64,000 nt of DNA from JBJEFI01 sp051873875 (lineage in GTDB: Bacteria; Bacillota; Bacilli; Bacillales; Bacillaceae_G), in NCBI GenBank assembly GCA_051873875.1, contig JBJEFI010000002.1, positions 10,532 through 74,531 of the forward strand, in the 5' to 3' direction. Within the stretch, counting starts at the first letter, position 1; every line of letters starts with the position of its first letter. The notes beneath the pieces are model-generated. The model did not search any database and was not told where the DNA came from. It saw only the letters and a list, made by a program, of their open reading frames with translations. Position numbers and translations under genes: made by a program. This document shows positions 53,139-62,526 of the stretch, piece after piece.

Positions 53139-55499
53139 TTGTTAGAAAAGACGCTACGAGTATTAGAATATGACAAAGTAAAAGAGAATTTAGGAAAATA
53201 TGTTGCTTCTTCCTTAGGAAAAGAAAAGGTACGGTTATTACAACCTGTTACGACGTTAGAAGAAGTAGTTTATTTACAAGATAAAACAGATGAAGCGGCA
53301 AAGGTTATTCGCTTAAAAGGAAGAGTGCCACTTGGCGGAATTTTCGATATAAGAGCAAGTGCAAAGCGCTCTTTAATTGGTAGTGTGTTAAGTGCAATTG
53401 AATTATTGGATATCGCTTCAACAATTTATGGTGGGCGTCAATTAAAACGATTCCTTGAAGATATGATTGAAAATGGGGTAGAGCTTCCAATTTTAGGAGA
53501 AGAAATTAGTGGATTAATTCCACTATACGATATTGAAAAACGAATCAAGTTTTGTATTGATGATGGTGGTGAATTATACGATAGTGCAAGTGATAAACTG
53601 CGTATTATTCGTCAACAAATTCGTACATCTGAAACACGTATTCGTGAAAAGTTAGATAATATTGTTCGTTCCTCTTCTAATCAAAAGAAATTATCAGATG
53701 CAATTGTAACGATTCGAAATGATCGTTATGTTATTCCTGTTAAACAAGAGTATCGAACTGCTTTTGGAGGTATTGTTCATGACCAATCCTCTTCTGGTCA
53801 AACATTATTTATTGAACCTCAATCAGTTGTAGATTTAAACAATACGTTATCAGAGGCGCGTTTAAAGGAAAAACAAGAAATTGAGCGTATTTTAACAGAG
53901 TTAACAGCAGAGGTTGCGGAATATGGACATGACATTTTAGCTAACGTAGAAATTTTAGCGGAAATGGATTTTGTTTTTGCCAAAGCATACTACAGTGCAA
54001 GTATAAAGGGTACAAAGCCTAAATTGAATGATGAAGGATACTTACGCTTCTCGAAGGCACGTCATCCATTAATTGATCCAAAAGTAGTTGTTCCAAACGA
54101 TATTGAATTAGGTAAAACATTTACAACAATCGTTATTACTGGTCCAAATACAGGGGGGAAAACGGTAACGTTAAAAACAATTGGATTGTTTGTATTAATG
54201 GCTCAATCAGGATTACAATTACCGATGCTAGATGGCTCAGAAATTTGTATTTTTAAACAAGTATTTGCGGATATTGGTGACGAACAATCCATTGAACAAA
54301 GTTTATCAACATTCTCTTCTCATATGGTTAACATTGTAGATATTTTAAACCGAGTAGAGCATGATAGCTTAGTATTATTCGATGAATTAGGTGCAGGAAC
54401 AGATCCGCAAGAAGGTGCGGCATTAGCGATTTCTTTATTAGATGAAGTACACAATCATGGTGCTCGTGTTGTTGCTACAACTCACTATCCGGAACTAAAA
54501 GCGTATGGGTATGATCGAGAGCATGTTATTAATGCTTCTGTTGAATTTGATGTAGATACATTAAGTCCAACATATAAGCTATTAATTGGTGTACCAGGTC
54601 GAAGTAATGCCTTTGAAATCTCGAAGCGTTTAGGATTGGCAGACCGTGTGATTGAACGTGCACGTAACCATGTAAGTGCAGATAGCAATAAAGTTGAAAA
54701 CATGATTGCATCTTTAGAAGAAAGTCAAAAAGCAGCTCAACGAGATTGGGAAGAAGCAGAAAGTACGCGCCGTGATGCGGAAAAACTACATCGTGAACTT
54801 CAAAAGCAAATTTTAGAATTAAATGAAGAGCGAGATAAGTTTTTAGAGGAAGCAGAACGTAAAGCAAAAGAAGAAGTAGAGAAGGCAAAACAAGAGGCAG
54901 AAAAAATTATTAAAGAACTACGCTTCTTACAAAAACAACAATTAGCCAATGTGAAAGATCATGAGTTAATTGAAGCTCGTGCTAGATTAGAAGGTGCCAT
55001 TCCAACGTTAGTGGATAAAACAAAAAAACAAGCTCAACCAGTTAAGCAAAAACGTAAGCTTCGTGTTGGTGATGAAGTAAAAGTATTATCCTTTGGACAA
55101 AAAGGTTCATTAGTAGAACAAAGTGGTGAAGGTGAATGGGTTGTTCAAATGGGTATTTTAAAAATGAAAATAAAAGAAGCAGATATTGAATACATTAGCA
55201 GTCCAAAACAAACAGAAAAACGTACTGTATCGGCCGTTAAAGGCAAAGATTTTCATGTGAATTTAGAATTGGATTTACGTGGTGAACGTTATGAAGATGC
55301 AATGACACGTGTTGAAAAATATTTAGATGATGCTATGCTTGCTAGTTATCCAAGGGTATCGATTATCCATGGAAAAGGAACAGGGGCATTGCGACAAGGG
55401 GTACAAGATTTATTAAAACGTCATCGTGGTGTAAAAAGTTATCGATATGGGGACCATGGCGAAGGTGGATTAGGTGTAACAGTGGTAGAATTAAAGTAG
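53139..55499 (+). CDS. mutS2: Endonuclease MutS2
   Basis: Recombination-suppressing or ribosome-rescue MutS2 of 786 residues. It has the MutS-like clamp and core, ATPase motifs (Walker A GPNTGGKTV, then LVLFDELGAGTDPQEGAAL, ATTHYPELKAY), a long coiled coil (about 515-635) and a C-terminal Smr nuclease domain (LDLRGERYEDAM ... IIHGKGTGALRQGV). The start is a TTG at 53139 after AGGAGG. It lies 12 bases after polX in the conserved pair. Confidence 0.96.
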   Translation: MLEKTLRVLEYDKVKENLGKYVASSLGKEKVRLLQPVTTLEEVVYLQDKTDEAAKVIRLKGRVPLGGIFDIRASAKRSLIGSVLSAIELLDIASTIYGGRQLKRFLEDMIENGVELPILGEEISGLIPLYDIEKRIKFCIDDGGELYDSASDKLRIIRQQIRTSETRIREKLDNIVRSSSNQKKLSDAIVTIRNDRYVIPVKQEYRTAFGGIVHDQSSSGQTLFIEPQSVVDLNNTLSEARLKEKQEIERILTELTAEVAEYGHDILANVEILAEMDFVFAKAYYSASIKGTKPKLNDEGYLRFSKARHPLIDPKVVVPNDIELGKTFTTIVITGPNTGGKTVTLKTIGLFVLMAQSGLQLPMLDGSEICIFKQVFADIGDEQSIEQSLSTFSSHMVNIVDILNRVEHDSLVLFDELGAGTDPQEGAALAISLLDEVHNHGARVVATTHYPELKAYGYDREHVINASVEFDVDTLSPTYKLLIGVPGRSNAFEISKRLGLADRVIERARNHVSADSNKVENMIASLEESQKAAQRDWEEAESTRRDAEKLHRELQKQILELNEERDKFLEEAERKAKEEVEKAKQEAEKIIKELRFLQKQQLANVKDHELIEARARLEGAIPTLVDKTKKQAQPVKQKRKLRVGDEVKVLSFGQKGSLVEQSGEGEWVVQMGILKMKIKEADIEYISSPKQTEKRTVSAVKGKDFHVNLELDLRGERYEDAMTRVEKYLDDAMLASYPRVSIIHGKGTGALRQGVQDLLKRHRGVKSYRYGDHGEGGLGVTVVELK

Positions 55500-55541
55500 G
55501 AAACTTCTATATAATGAATACAACAAAGGGAATGGGATGAA

Positions 55542-55622
55542 ATGGAAACATTAGCGAAAGTATTAATTGGGTTATGTATTGCCTTTATCGTTGTAGGCGT
55601 AATTTACTTAATGTTATCTTAA
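55542..55622 (+). CDS. 26-residue membrane microprotein
   Basis: A short ORF whose ATG at 55542 follows GGGATGAA and whose TAA ends at 55622. It encodes a short polar N-terminus (METLAK), then one hydrophobic segment of about 20 residues (VLIGLCIAFIVVGVIYLMLS): a single-pass membrane peptide. It lies between mutS2 and dut on the same strand; its stop overlaps the AAGGAG that precedes dut. I recall no named family. Confidence 0.6.
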   Translation: METLAKVLIGLCIAFIVVGVIYLMLS

Positions 55623-55646
55623 GGAGAAGTGAAGGAGAAACAAGGA

Positions 55647-56066
55647 ATGACAAGAAAATTTCACAAACTAACAGAAGAAGCGATTCTTCCGAAGCGACAA
55701 ACAAAAAGAAGTGCAGGCTATGATTTAGCTGCATCAACAACAGTAACAATTCAACCAAACGAGGTTGTATTAATTCCAACAGGGATTGCAATTGAAATAC
55801 CAGATAATGAATGGGCAGGTATTTATATTCGCTCTTCAATGGCATTAAAAAGAGGGCTAATTTTACCAAATAGCGTTGGGGTCATTGATAGCGACTATTA
55901 TCCAAATGAAGTAAAAATAATGGTGCGAAATGTCACGGAAACAGAAGTTGTCATTGAAAAAGGAGAACGAGTTGGGCAAGTGATTTTTCATAACTATTTA
56001 ACAGTAAGTGATGAAGAAGAAATTTCTGTTGAACGAGCAGGCGGATTTGGTTCAACAACAAAGTAG
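55647..56066 (+). CDS. dut: Trimeric dUTPase
   Basis: Hydrolyses dUTP to dUMP and pyrophosphate. All five motifs are present: SAGYDLAA, RSSMALK, GVIDSDYY, ERVGQVIF and RAGGFGSTTK. Starting at the ATG at 55647 (GAAGGAGAAACAAGGA) gives 139 residues; a GTG at 55629 is just after another AGGAGA and would add six residues. This is a different fold from the dimeric dUTPase at 32639. Confidence 0.93.
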   Translation: MTRKFHKLTEEAILPKRQTKRSAGYDLAASTTVTIQPNEVVLIPTGIAIEIPDNEWAGIYIRSSMALKRGLILPNSVGVIDSDYYPNEVKIMVRNVTETEVVIEKGERVGQVIFHNYLTVSDEEEISVERAGGFGSTTK

Positions 56067-56075
56067 GCAGAGAGT

Positions 56076-57050
56076 GTGGACAAAAAATTATATCAAATTG
56101 GTTATCGTACATTTAAAACAGCAATTGGTAGTGGATTAGCATTATTTATTGCTCAATACATTGGACTTGAAAATTATGCAACAGCAGCCATTATTACACT
56201 TTTAAGTATTCAAAGTACAAAGAAAAAGTCCTTGTTAATTGCAGGCTATCGTTTCCTAGCATGTATTATTGGCATGGCACTTGGAGCTTTTCTATTCGAG
56301 TATTTTGGATATAAACCACTAACCGTTGTAGTTTATTTCTTAGTAACAATTCCATTGTTAGCACGCTTTAAGCTACAAGAAGGAATTGTTGTAAGTTCTG
56401 TTATTGTTTTACAATTGTATGTCATTGGACAAATTACTATGGATGGATTATTAAACCAACTAGCATTGATTATTATTGGGATTATCATTGCGCTCATTAT
56501 GAATATGTATATGCCAAGTGCAGAGCGTAATTTGAAAGAATATCAGCGGAAAATAGAGCATAATTTAAAATACATATTTATGATGTTAGCTGTATATTTG
56601 AAAAACAAAGAAGACGTTCCAATGCACATTGTGGAAGAAACAATTGATTACGTTAATAAAGGGCGAATTCATGCATTTAAAGAAGTAGAAAATAGCTTGT
56701 TAAAAGGAAAGGGCTATTATTTTTCATACTTTGAAATGCGGGAGCGTCAATTACAAATTATTACACAACGCATTGTGCCTATGCTTTCTTCAGTTGAGTA
56801 TTCCTATGAACAAACAACAATGATTGCTCACTTTTTAGAAGAAATCTCTGTTGCGATTCATGAAGAAAATACGGCCGAAGATCTTATTCAACAACTACAC
56901 GATTTGAAGTCTCAATTTAAAGAAATGGAGCTTCCTAAAACACGTGAAGAATTTGAAACGAGAGCAGCGTTAGTAAATGTGGTCAAAGAATTAGAGAATT
57001 TCTTATATGTAAAGCGTGATTTTCTAGCAGAAGAACAATTACGCAAATAA
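56076..57050 (+). CDS. Aromatic acid exporter family (DUF939-like) membrane protein
   Basis: A 324-residue protein with about five to six membrane segments in the first 150 residues (KTAIGSGLALFIAQYIGLENY, ITLLSIQSTKKKSL) and a helical cytoplasmic C-terminal half. This matches the ArAE_1 exporter-like family; substrate unknown. The start is a GTG at 56076 nine bases after the dut stop, so it is probably cotranscribed. Confidence 0.8.
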   Translation: MDKKLYQIGYRTFKTAIGSGLALFIAQYIGLENYATAAIITLLSIQSTKKKSLLIAGYRFLACIIGMALGAFLFEYFGYKPLTVVVYFLVTIPLLARFKLQEGIVVSSVIVLQLYVIGQITMDGLLNQLALIIIGIIIALIMNMYMPSAERNLKEYQRKIEHNLKYIFMMLAVYLKNKEDVPMHIVEETIDYVNKGRIHAFKEVENSLLKGKGYYFSYFEMRERQLQIITQRIVPMLSSVEYSYEQTTMIAHFLEEISVAIHEENTAEDLIQQLHDLKSQFKEMELPKTREEFETRAALVNVVKELENFLYVKRDFLAEEQLRK

Positions 57051-57078
57051 AGCTAGCCCAATGGCTAGCTTTATTTGT
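57049..57078. terminator. Terminator after the exporter-like gene
   Basis: AAAGCTAGCC / GGCTAGCTTT (57049-57058 and 57063-57072), followed by ATTTG. Confidence 0.75.
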
Positions 57079-57092
57079 GTATATATCATTTG

Positions 57093-57539
57093 TTAGTTTT
57101 GTTCTTGTGGAGGTGCACATACTCTTGCTAAATTTTGAAATTCTTTATTAGAAATAGAGTGAACCATTACTAAGTGTCTTGAAACAATATCTGCGCTAAA
57201 GTTATTTTCAAAGTCGATGGAAGAAGAAATACAAATAACATCTTCTTTATTTAAAATAAATTTAACAAAGCGATAGCTTTCGTTTAAGTCATTTAATAAA
57301 TTATGCAATGCTGTACGGTCTACTTCAGGACGAACTGGAGCTAAAATAAAGCCATGAACATCTACACTTTCATTTTTATTATTAAAAGAAACGATTAATC
57401 GGATTGGACAACCACTTTCTGTTTTTTCATCAAGGTGAAAAAATGGTGTTCCATCTGGCAATATATCGTAACCCATCGGTAATTTGTATTGTGTAATAAT
57501 TTCTCTAAACGCTTCCATATTTTGTAATTGTTTTTCCAT
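57093..57539 (-). CDS. Conserved protein, possibly YbjN-like
   Basis: A 148-residue soluble protein with alternating strand and helix segments (GYDILPDGTPFFHLDEK, PIRLIVSFNNKNESV, LLNDLNESYRFVKFIL, ADIVSRHLVMV), fitting a secretion-chaperone-like or YbjN fold. No signal peptide, no catalytic motif. The ATG follows TTTGGGGGCAGAACA. Identity to family is a guess from the pattern. Confidence 0.6.
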   Translation of the reverse strand: MEKQLQNMEAFREIITQYKLPMGYDILPDGTPFFHLDEKTESGCPIRLIVSFNNKNESVDVHGFILAPVRPEVDRTALHNLLNDLNESYRFVKFILNKEDVICISSSIDFENNFSADIVSRHLVMVHSISNKEFQNLARVCAPPQEQN

Positions 57540-57680
57540 TGTTCTGCCCCCAAATATCGTAATAGTGAAATTATATCATAAAACCGTTTACAATATACTA
57601 TTGTTTTTAAACTATATAAGTATGTTTTTGATTATGAATGCTAACGATAGTAAGAAAGGAGTAATGAATGGAGATTGCCT

Positions 57681-58121
57681 ATGAAATATTTTCATTTAAT
57701 TGTCGTTTTAATGCTACTAACAGGTTGTGCACAGGCGCCGATTAAAAAAGAGGAAAAGCCTATTGTTGAACAACAAAACTTGTCTGTTAAGCCCGAAGAA
57801 TCGGCATCTATTGAAAATAGAGAGGAACAAGTAGTGGAAGAAAATAAAGATGAATATATAGAGCAACTAGTAGCGGAAAATGACAAAATCTTAGGGGTAG
57901 ATGTAAAGCATAATGAAAATTTAGTATTAATTATGCTTGTCTTTGATACCGCTACAACAGATAAGGAAATAAAAGCGTTCTTAAATGAATATGCTTCAAA
58001 AGTTACACAAACCTATGGCGATGTTATTACGCATATTCAAGCGATACGAGATGGTGTTAATGTTTTTAACTTGGTGAATGATGAAATAGATGGAAATGGA
58101 CAAAAAGAACATTCTAAATAG
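57681..58121 (+). CDS. Putative lipoprotein
   Basis: A 146-residue protein with signal peptide and lipobox (LMLLTGCAQ), an acidic low-complexity spacer, then a small domain (EYIEQLVAENDKILGVDV ... TYGDVITHIQAI) that recalls YhcN/YlaJ sporulation lipoproteins, though weakly. The ATG at 57681 is preferred over a TTG two codons earlier; GGAG lies seven bases before it. Confidence 0.7.
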   Translation: MKYFHLIVVLMLLTGCAQAPIKKEEKPIVEQQNLSVKPEESASIENREEQVVEENKDEYIEQLVAENDKILGVDVKHNENLVLIMLVFDTATTDKEIKAFLNEYASKVTQTYGDVITHIQAIRDGVNVFNLVNDEIDGNGQKEHSK

Positions 58122-58135
58122 AGTGTTCTTTTTGT
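58102..58135 (+). terminator. Terminator after the lipoprotein gene
   Basis: AAAAAGAACATTCT / AGAGTGTTCTTTTT (58102-58115 and 58120-58133), overlapping the stop codon. Confidence 0.88.
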
Positions 58136-58408
58136 TATTTTAGAGTAATAAAGAAGAAGTGAGGTCATCACTTAAGAATGAAATGGTAAAAAACTACTAT
58201 CTTTTTATTTCGTTTTTGTTGGCATTTAAGAAAAGAAGGAAGTATAGGTGAGAAATGTCGATCAAGAGTAAATTTGTTTGAGGAACGATAGAAAAAGTCA
58301 GCGCAAATGGAAGGTTTATTTTATTAGCAAATTAATTTTCCTTTATATTACAAATAAGGAGAGCAATAATCAAAACATTCTTAAATAACTTAATTTTCTA
58401 ACTTTATA
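58136..58408. other. Gene-free region before lcfA
   Basis: About 270 AT-rich bases, no convincing ORF or hairpin. The promoter of lcfA lies at its right edge. Confidence 0.4.
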
Positions 58409-58442
58409 TTGTAAGTGTGTAAACCCTTTCATATAATGAAAG
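58409..58442 (+). promoter_or_regulatory. Promoter of lcfA with overlapping palindromes
   Basis: TTGTAA (58409-58414), 17 bases, TATAAT (58432-58437). The -10 sits in a perfect palindrome CTTTCAT-ATA-ATGAAAG (58426-58442). TGTAAACCCTTTCA (58417-58430) resembles a catabolite-responsive element except for the central CG. Confidence 0.7.
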
Positions 58443-58470
58443 TAAGAAAGATATGGAAGGTGGTAATATT

Positions 58471-60180
58471 ATGGATTTTATTGTCGAAAAACCTTGGTTA
58501 AAGCATTATCCTTCTGAGATTCCGCATCAGATTGACTTTGAGGCTGTCCCATTGCAACATTACTTAAAACGAACAGCTCAATTATTTCCGGATAAGAAAG
58601 CAATTCATTTTATAGGCAAGGAAGTAACGTTTAAGGAAGTATATGAAAGTGCCTTAAAGCTTGCTAATTATTTAAGAGACTTAGGAATAAAGCAAGGGGA
58701 TCGAGTAGCAATTATGCTTCCAAACTGTCCACAAGCAGTTATTGGTTATTATGGTGTTTTATTTGCAGGCGGAATCGTTGTTCAAACAAACCCACTATAT
58801 ACAGAGAGAGAACTTCAATACCAGCTTCAAGATTCTGGTGCAACTGCAATTCTTTGTCTTGATTTACTATTTCCACGAGTAAATAAGGTGCAATCATCCA
58901 CAGAAGTAAAACACATCATTGTTACAGGTATCGCAGATTATCTTCCATTTCCAAAAAATCTTTTATATCCATTTGTGCAAAAGAAAGAAAATAACTTAGT
59001 TGTAAAAGTTGAGCATAAAGGAAATTGCCATCTTTTTAAAGTAATTATGAAAAGTAAAAAAATGGATGAGATTAATTTAGCAATTGATATAAAAGAAGAT
59101 ATTGCTTTGCTTCAATATACAGGTGGAACAACAGGATTTCCAAAAGGTGTAATGCTTACTCATTATAATCTTGTTTCCAATGCAATGATGGCAAAAAAAT
59201 GGTTATATCAAAGTAAAACAGGAGAAGAAACCGTTTTAGGTGTCTTGCCATTTTTCCATGTATTTGGAATGACCGCTGTTATGAATTTATGTATGGTAGA
59301 GGGACATAAAATGGTTTTAGTACCTAAATTTGTAATAAAAGATATATTAGAAGCAATTAAAAAACATCGTCCAACATTCTTTCCGGGTGCACCAACGATG
59401 TATATCGGATTGCTAAATCACCCTGATTTAAAAAACTATGATTTATCTTCTATCAAAGCTTGTATTAGTGGATCTGCACCACTACCAGTAGATGTACAAG
59501 AAAAATTTGAAAAAATAACAGGTGGAAAATTAGTAGAAGGCTATGGTTTAACAGAATCTTCTCCTGTTACACACGCTAACTTTGTTTGGAATAAACGAGT
59601 AAATGGTAGTATTGGTGTACCGTGGCCAAGTACAGAAGCTGCGATTTTCTCAATGGAGACAGGGGAACCAGTACCAACTGGAGAGATAGGAGAATTAGCA
59701 GTACGTGGCCCACAAGTAATGAAAGGGTATTGGAATCGTCCAGAAGAAACGGCAGCAATATTAAAGGATGGATGGTTGTTTACAGGTGATTTAGGTTATA
59801 TGGATACAGAAGGGTTCTTCTACATTGTTGATCGTAAGAAAGATATGATTATTGCAGGTGGTTTCAATATTTATCCTCGAGAAGTAGAAGAAGTATTATA
59901 TGAAAATCCAAAAGTATTAGAAGCTGTTGTTGCGGGTGTTCCAGATGCATATCGTGGCGAAACAGTTAAAGCATATATCGTCTTAAAAGAAGGCGAACAA
60001 ATGACAGAAGAAGAATTAAATCAATACTGTCGTCAATACTTAGCAGCTTATAAAGTACCACGTATTTATGAATTTAGAAAAGAATTACCAAAAACAGCTA
60101 TTGGGAAAATTTTAAGGAGAGCATTGGTTGATGAAGAAAAAAGTAAGTTGGAAGGACCATCAGAAACAACGATTGGATAA
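58471..60180 (+). CDS. lcfA: Long-chain fatty acid--CoA ligase
   Basis: Activates fatty acids with ATP and CoA for beta-oxidation. From the ATG at 58471 (ATGGAAGGTGG upstream) it has 569 residues. Adenylation motifs: P-loop YTGGTTGFPKGVMLTH, GYGLTESSPVTH, GDLGYMDTEGFF, VDRKKDMIIAGGFNIYPREVE, and catalytic Lys in PKTAIGKILRR. It heads the lcfA-fadR-fadB-etfB-etfA set. Confidence 0.94.
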   Translation: MDFIVEKPWLKHYPSEIPHQIDFEAVPLQHYLKRTAQLFPDKKAIHFIGKEVTFKEVYESALKLANYLRDLGIKQGDRVAIMLPNCPQAVIGYYGVLFAGGIVVQTNPLYTERELQYQLQDSGATAILCLDLLFPRVNKVQSSTEVKHIIVTGIADYLPFPKNLLYPFVQKKENNLVVKVEHKGNCHLFKVIMKSKKMDEINLAIDIKEDIALLQYTGGTTGFPKGVMLTHYNLVSNAMMAKKWLYQSKTGEETVLGVLPFFHVFGMTAVMNLCMVEGHKMVLVPKFVIKDILEAIKKHRPTFFPGAPTMYIGLLNHPDLKNYDLSSIKACISGSAPLPVDVQEKFEKITGGKLVEGYGLTESSPVTHANFVWNKRVNGSIGVPWPSTEAAIFSMETGEPVPTGEIGELAVRGPQVMKGYWNRPEETAAILKDGWLFTGDLGYMDTEGFFYIVDRKKDMIIAGGFNIYPREVEEVLYENPKVLEAVVAGVPDAYRGETVKAYIVLKEGEQMTEEELNQYCRQYLAAYKVPRIYEFRKELPKTAIGKILRRALVDEEKSKLEGPSETTIG

Positions 60181-60238
60181 TGATAGGAGGAGTTATTTGA
60201 AATTGGTAAAATAGCTCCTTTTAAGTGAGGTTAAAACG

Positions 60239-60268
60239 TTGACAATATTCAGATTTTTACTTTATTAT
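60239..60268 (+). promoter_or_regulatory. Promoter of the fadR operon
   Basis: A perfect TTGACA (60239-60244), 18 bases, TATTAT (60263-60268). Confidence 0.7.
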
Positions 60269-60275
60269 GGTATTG

Positions 60276-60293
60276 TGAATGATGGTTCATTCA
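60276..60293. promoter_or_regulatory. FadR operator
   Basis: TGAATGATGGTTCATTCA matches the Bacillus FadR consensus TGAATGAnTAnTCATTCA closely. It lies around the start of transcription, so FadR should repress its own operon until long-chain acyl-CoA releases it. Confidence 0.85.
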
Positions 60294-60311
60294 TAAAGGA
60301 GATTGATAGCT

Positions 60312-60902
60312 ATGAAAAAAAACAAGCCTAAGTATCATAAAATCATTGATGCTGCTGTTTCTGTCATTGCTGAAAATGGATACCATCAAGCGCAAGTATC
60401 AAAGATTGCCAAATGTGCAGGCGTAGCGGACGGAACGATTTATTTGTACTTTAAAAATAAAGAAGATATCCTTATTTCCGTATTTCAAGAAAAAATGGGT
60501 AGTTTTATAGAGGAAATTCAACTTGAGATTGCCAACGTCCCCACAGCTTCAGAACAACTACAAAAATTAATTTATACTCATTTTTTTCTACTTTCTAGTA
60601 ATTATGATTTAGCAATTGTTACGCAGCTAGAGTTAAGACAATCCAATAAAGAGACAAGATTGAAGATTAATAATATACTTAAAGGGTACCTTCGAATTAT
60701 TGATCAAATTATGATTAAGGGCATTGAAACAGGAGAGTTCGCAGAAGACTTACCTATTCGTGTAGCTAGGCACCTTGTCTTTGGTACCGTTGATGAAGTA
60801 GTGACGAACTGGGTTATGAGTAACCATAGTCACGATTTAATATCACTGACGAAAGCTGTACATCAATTGCTTGTTAATGCTTGTAAGCCTGTGCGAACAT
60901 AA
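60312..60902 (+). CDS. fadR: TetR family fatty-acid metabolism regulator FadR
   Basis: A 196-residue TetR repressor of beta-oxidation genes. The helix-turn-helix is at residues 20-50 (YHQAQVSKIAKCAGVADGTIYLYFKNKEDIL). The ATG at 60312 follows AAAGGAGATTGATAGCT; a TTG three codons earlier is disfavoured. FadR operator upstream. Confidence 0.93.
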   Translation: MKKNKPKYHKIIDAAVSVIAENGYHQAQVSKIAKCAGVADGTIYLYFKNKEDILISVFQEKMGSFIEEIQLEIANVPTASEQLQKLIYTHFFLLSSNYDLAIVTQLELRQSNKETRLKINNILKGYLRIIDQIMIKGIETGEFAEDLPIRVARHLVFGTVDEVVTNWVMSNHSHDLISLTKAVHQLLVNACKPVRT

Positions 60903-60930
60903 AAAATCACAAAAATAGGGGGATAAAAAA

Positions 60931-61704
60931 ATGGGATTTTTAACGTTCAATGTGCAAGATAAGATTGCTACGATTACAATTCAAAACCCACCAGCAAACG
61001 CAATGTCTGCTGCTGTCTTTTCTGAATTGAAAGCAGCATTGGTTGAATTGGAGAAAGATGAAAGCGTTGCCGTTGTTGTGGTACATGGAGAAGGTCGCTT
61101 CTTCAGTGCTGGTGCAGACATTAAGGAATTTTTATTGCTTGAAAGCGGAGAACATGCACAAGCAATGTCTACTAATGGACAAGATTTATTTGAATGGGTG
61201 GAAAACTATCCAAAACCAATTATTGCAGCAATCCATGGTGCAGCCTTAGGGGGCGGATTAGAATTTGCAATGGCATGTCACATGCGAGTAGCGACAGAAA
61301 ACGCTAAATTAGGCTTACCAGAGTTAAATTTAGGCCTTATTCCTGGATATGGTGGAACTCAACGTTTAACACGATTAGTTGGGAAAGCAAAGGCATTAGA
61401 AATGATGTTACTTTCAGAGCCAATTACCGGAGTACAGGCTGAAAAATTAGGGTTAGTCAATGTTGCTGTACCTGAGGAAGAGTTATTAACATATGTAAAT
61501 GCGTTAGCTAAAAAAATCTCTTTAAAAAGTCCAATTACAGTTAGAGCTGTTTTAAAAGTAGCCAATTCTGTAAAAACAAAAGAATTTTATGAAGGGCTAA
61601 ATGAAGAGGCAGTATTTTTTGGAAAAGCATTTGCTTCGGCAGATGGGAAAGAAGGCGTAACAGCCTTTGTTGATAAAAGAAAACCTGTATTTACAGGAAA
61701 GTAA
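60931..61704 (+). CDS. fadB: Enoyl-CoA hydratase
   Basis: Crotonase-family hydratase, second step of beta-oxidation; 257 residues. Oxyanion-hole motifs FFSAGADIKEF and IHGAALGGGLEFAMACH and the catalytic Glu region LPELNLGLIPGYGGTQRL are intact. The ATG follows AGGGGGATAAAAAA. It is in the fadR operon. Confidence 0.93.
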   Translation: MGFLTFNVQDKIATITIQNPPANAMSAAVFSELKAALVELEKDESVAVVVVHGEGRFFSAGADIKEFLLLESGEHAQAMSTNGQDLFEWVENYPKPIIAAIHGAALGGGLEFAMACHMRVATENAKLGLPELNLGLIPGYGGTQRLTRLVGKAKALEMMLLSEPITGVQAEKLGLVNVAVPEEELLTYVNALAKKISLKSPITVRAVLKVANSVKTKEFYEGLNEEAVFFGKAFASADGKEGVTAFVDKRKPVFTGK

Positions 61705-61725
61705 AAAAGAGGAGGGAACTTTTTT

Positions 61726-62499
61726 ATGAATATTTATGTACTATTAAAAAGAACATTTGATACAGAGGAAAAAATCGTTGTTAACAATGGTGAAATTTCC
61801 GATGATAGCGCACAATTTATTATCAATCCATATGATGAATATGCGGTAGAAGAAGGAATTAAATTACGTGATGAGCATGGCGGAGAAGTTGTTGTTATTT
61901 GTGTTGGCAACAGCGACTGTGAAAAAGAAATTCGTACTGCTTTAGCAATGGGTGCAGATAAAGGGGTTTTAATTAACGTAGAAGACGATGTTGATGATCG
62001 TGACCAATTTACAACTGCTAAAGTAATTGCTCAATATTTAGCAGATAAAGATGTAGATATTATTTTAGGTGGTAACGTAGCAATTGATAACGGTACTGGC
62101 CAAGTAGGCCCTCGTGTTGCTGAATTACTGAATATTCCAGCTGTTACAACAATTACAAAAATCGAAGTAAATGGTCAAGATGTAACGATTGAGCGAGATG
62201 TTGAAGGAGATACAGAAGTAATTTCTGCGACTCTTCCAATCTTAGTAACAGCTCAACAAGGTTTAAATGAACCACGTTACCCTTCTTTACCAGGTATTAT
62301 GAAAGCAAAGAAAAAACCATTAGATGAAATTGAATTAGATGATTTAGATTTAGAAGAAGAAGATGTAGAGGCAAAAACAAAAACAATTGACATCTATTTA
62401 CCACCTAAAAAAGATGCTGGTAAAGTGTTACAAGGTGAAATTGCAGACCAAGTAAAAGAACTAGTTGGCTTATTACGTTCAGAAGCGAAAGTAATATAA
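61726..62499 (+). CDS. etfB: Electron transfer flavoprotein subunit beta
   Basis: With EtfA accepts electrons from acyl-CoA dehydrogenases. The 257-residue protein contains the AMP-binding GGNVAIDNGTGQVGPRVAEL and EtfB signature VEGDTEVISATLPILVTAQQGLNEPRYPSLPGIMKAKKKP. The ATG follows AGAGGAGGGAACTTTTTT. Confidence 0.96.
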   Translation: MNIYVLLKRTFDTEEKIVVNNGEISDDSAQFIINPYDEYAVEEGIKLRDEHGGEVVVICVGNSDCEKEIRTALAMGADKGVLINVEDDVDDRDQFTTAKVIAQYLADKDVDIILGGNVAIDNGTGQVGPRVAELLNIPAVTTITKIEVNGQDVTIERDVEGDTEVISATLPILVTAQQGLNEPRYPSLPGIMKAKKKPLDEIELDDLDLEEEDVEAKTKTIDIYLPPKKDAGKVLQGEIADQVKELVGLLRSEAKVI

Positions 62500-62526
62500 G
62501 GGTAAGAGAAACGGAGGGAACTTAGG

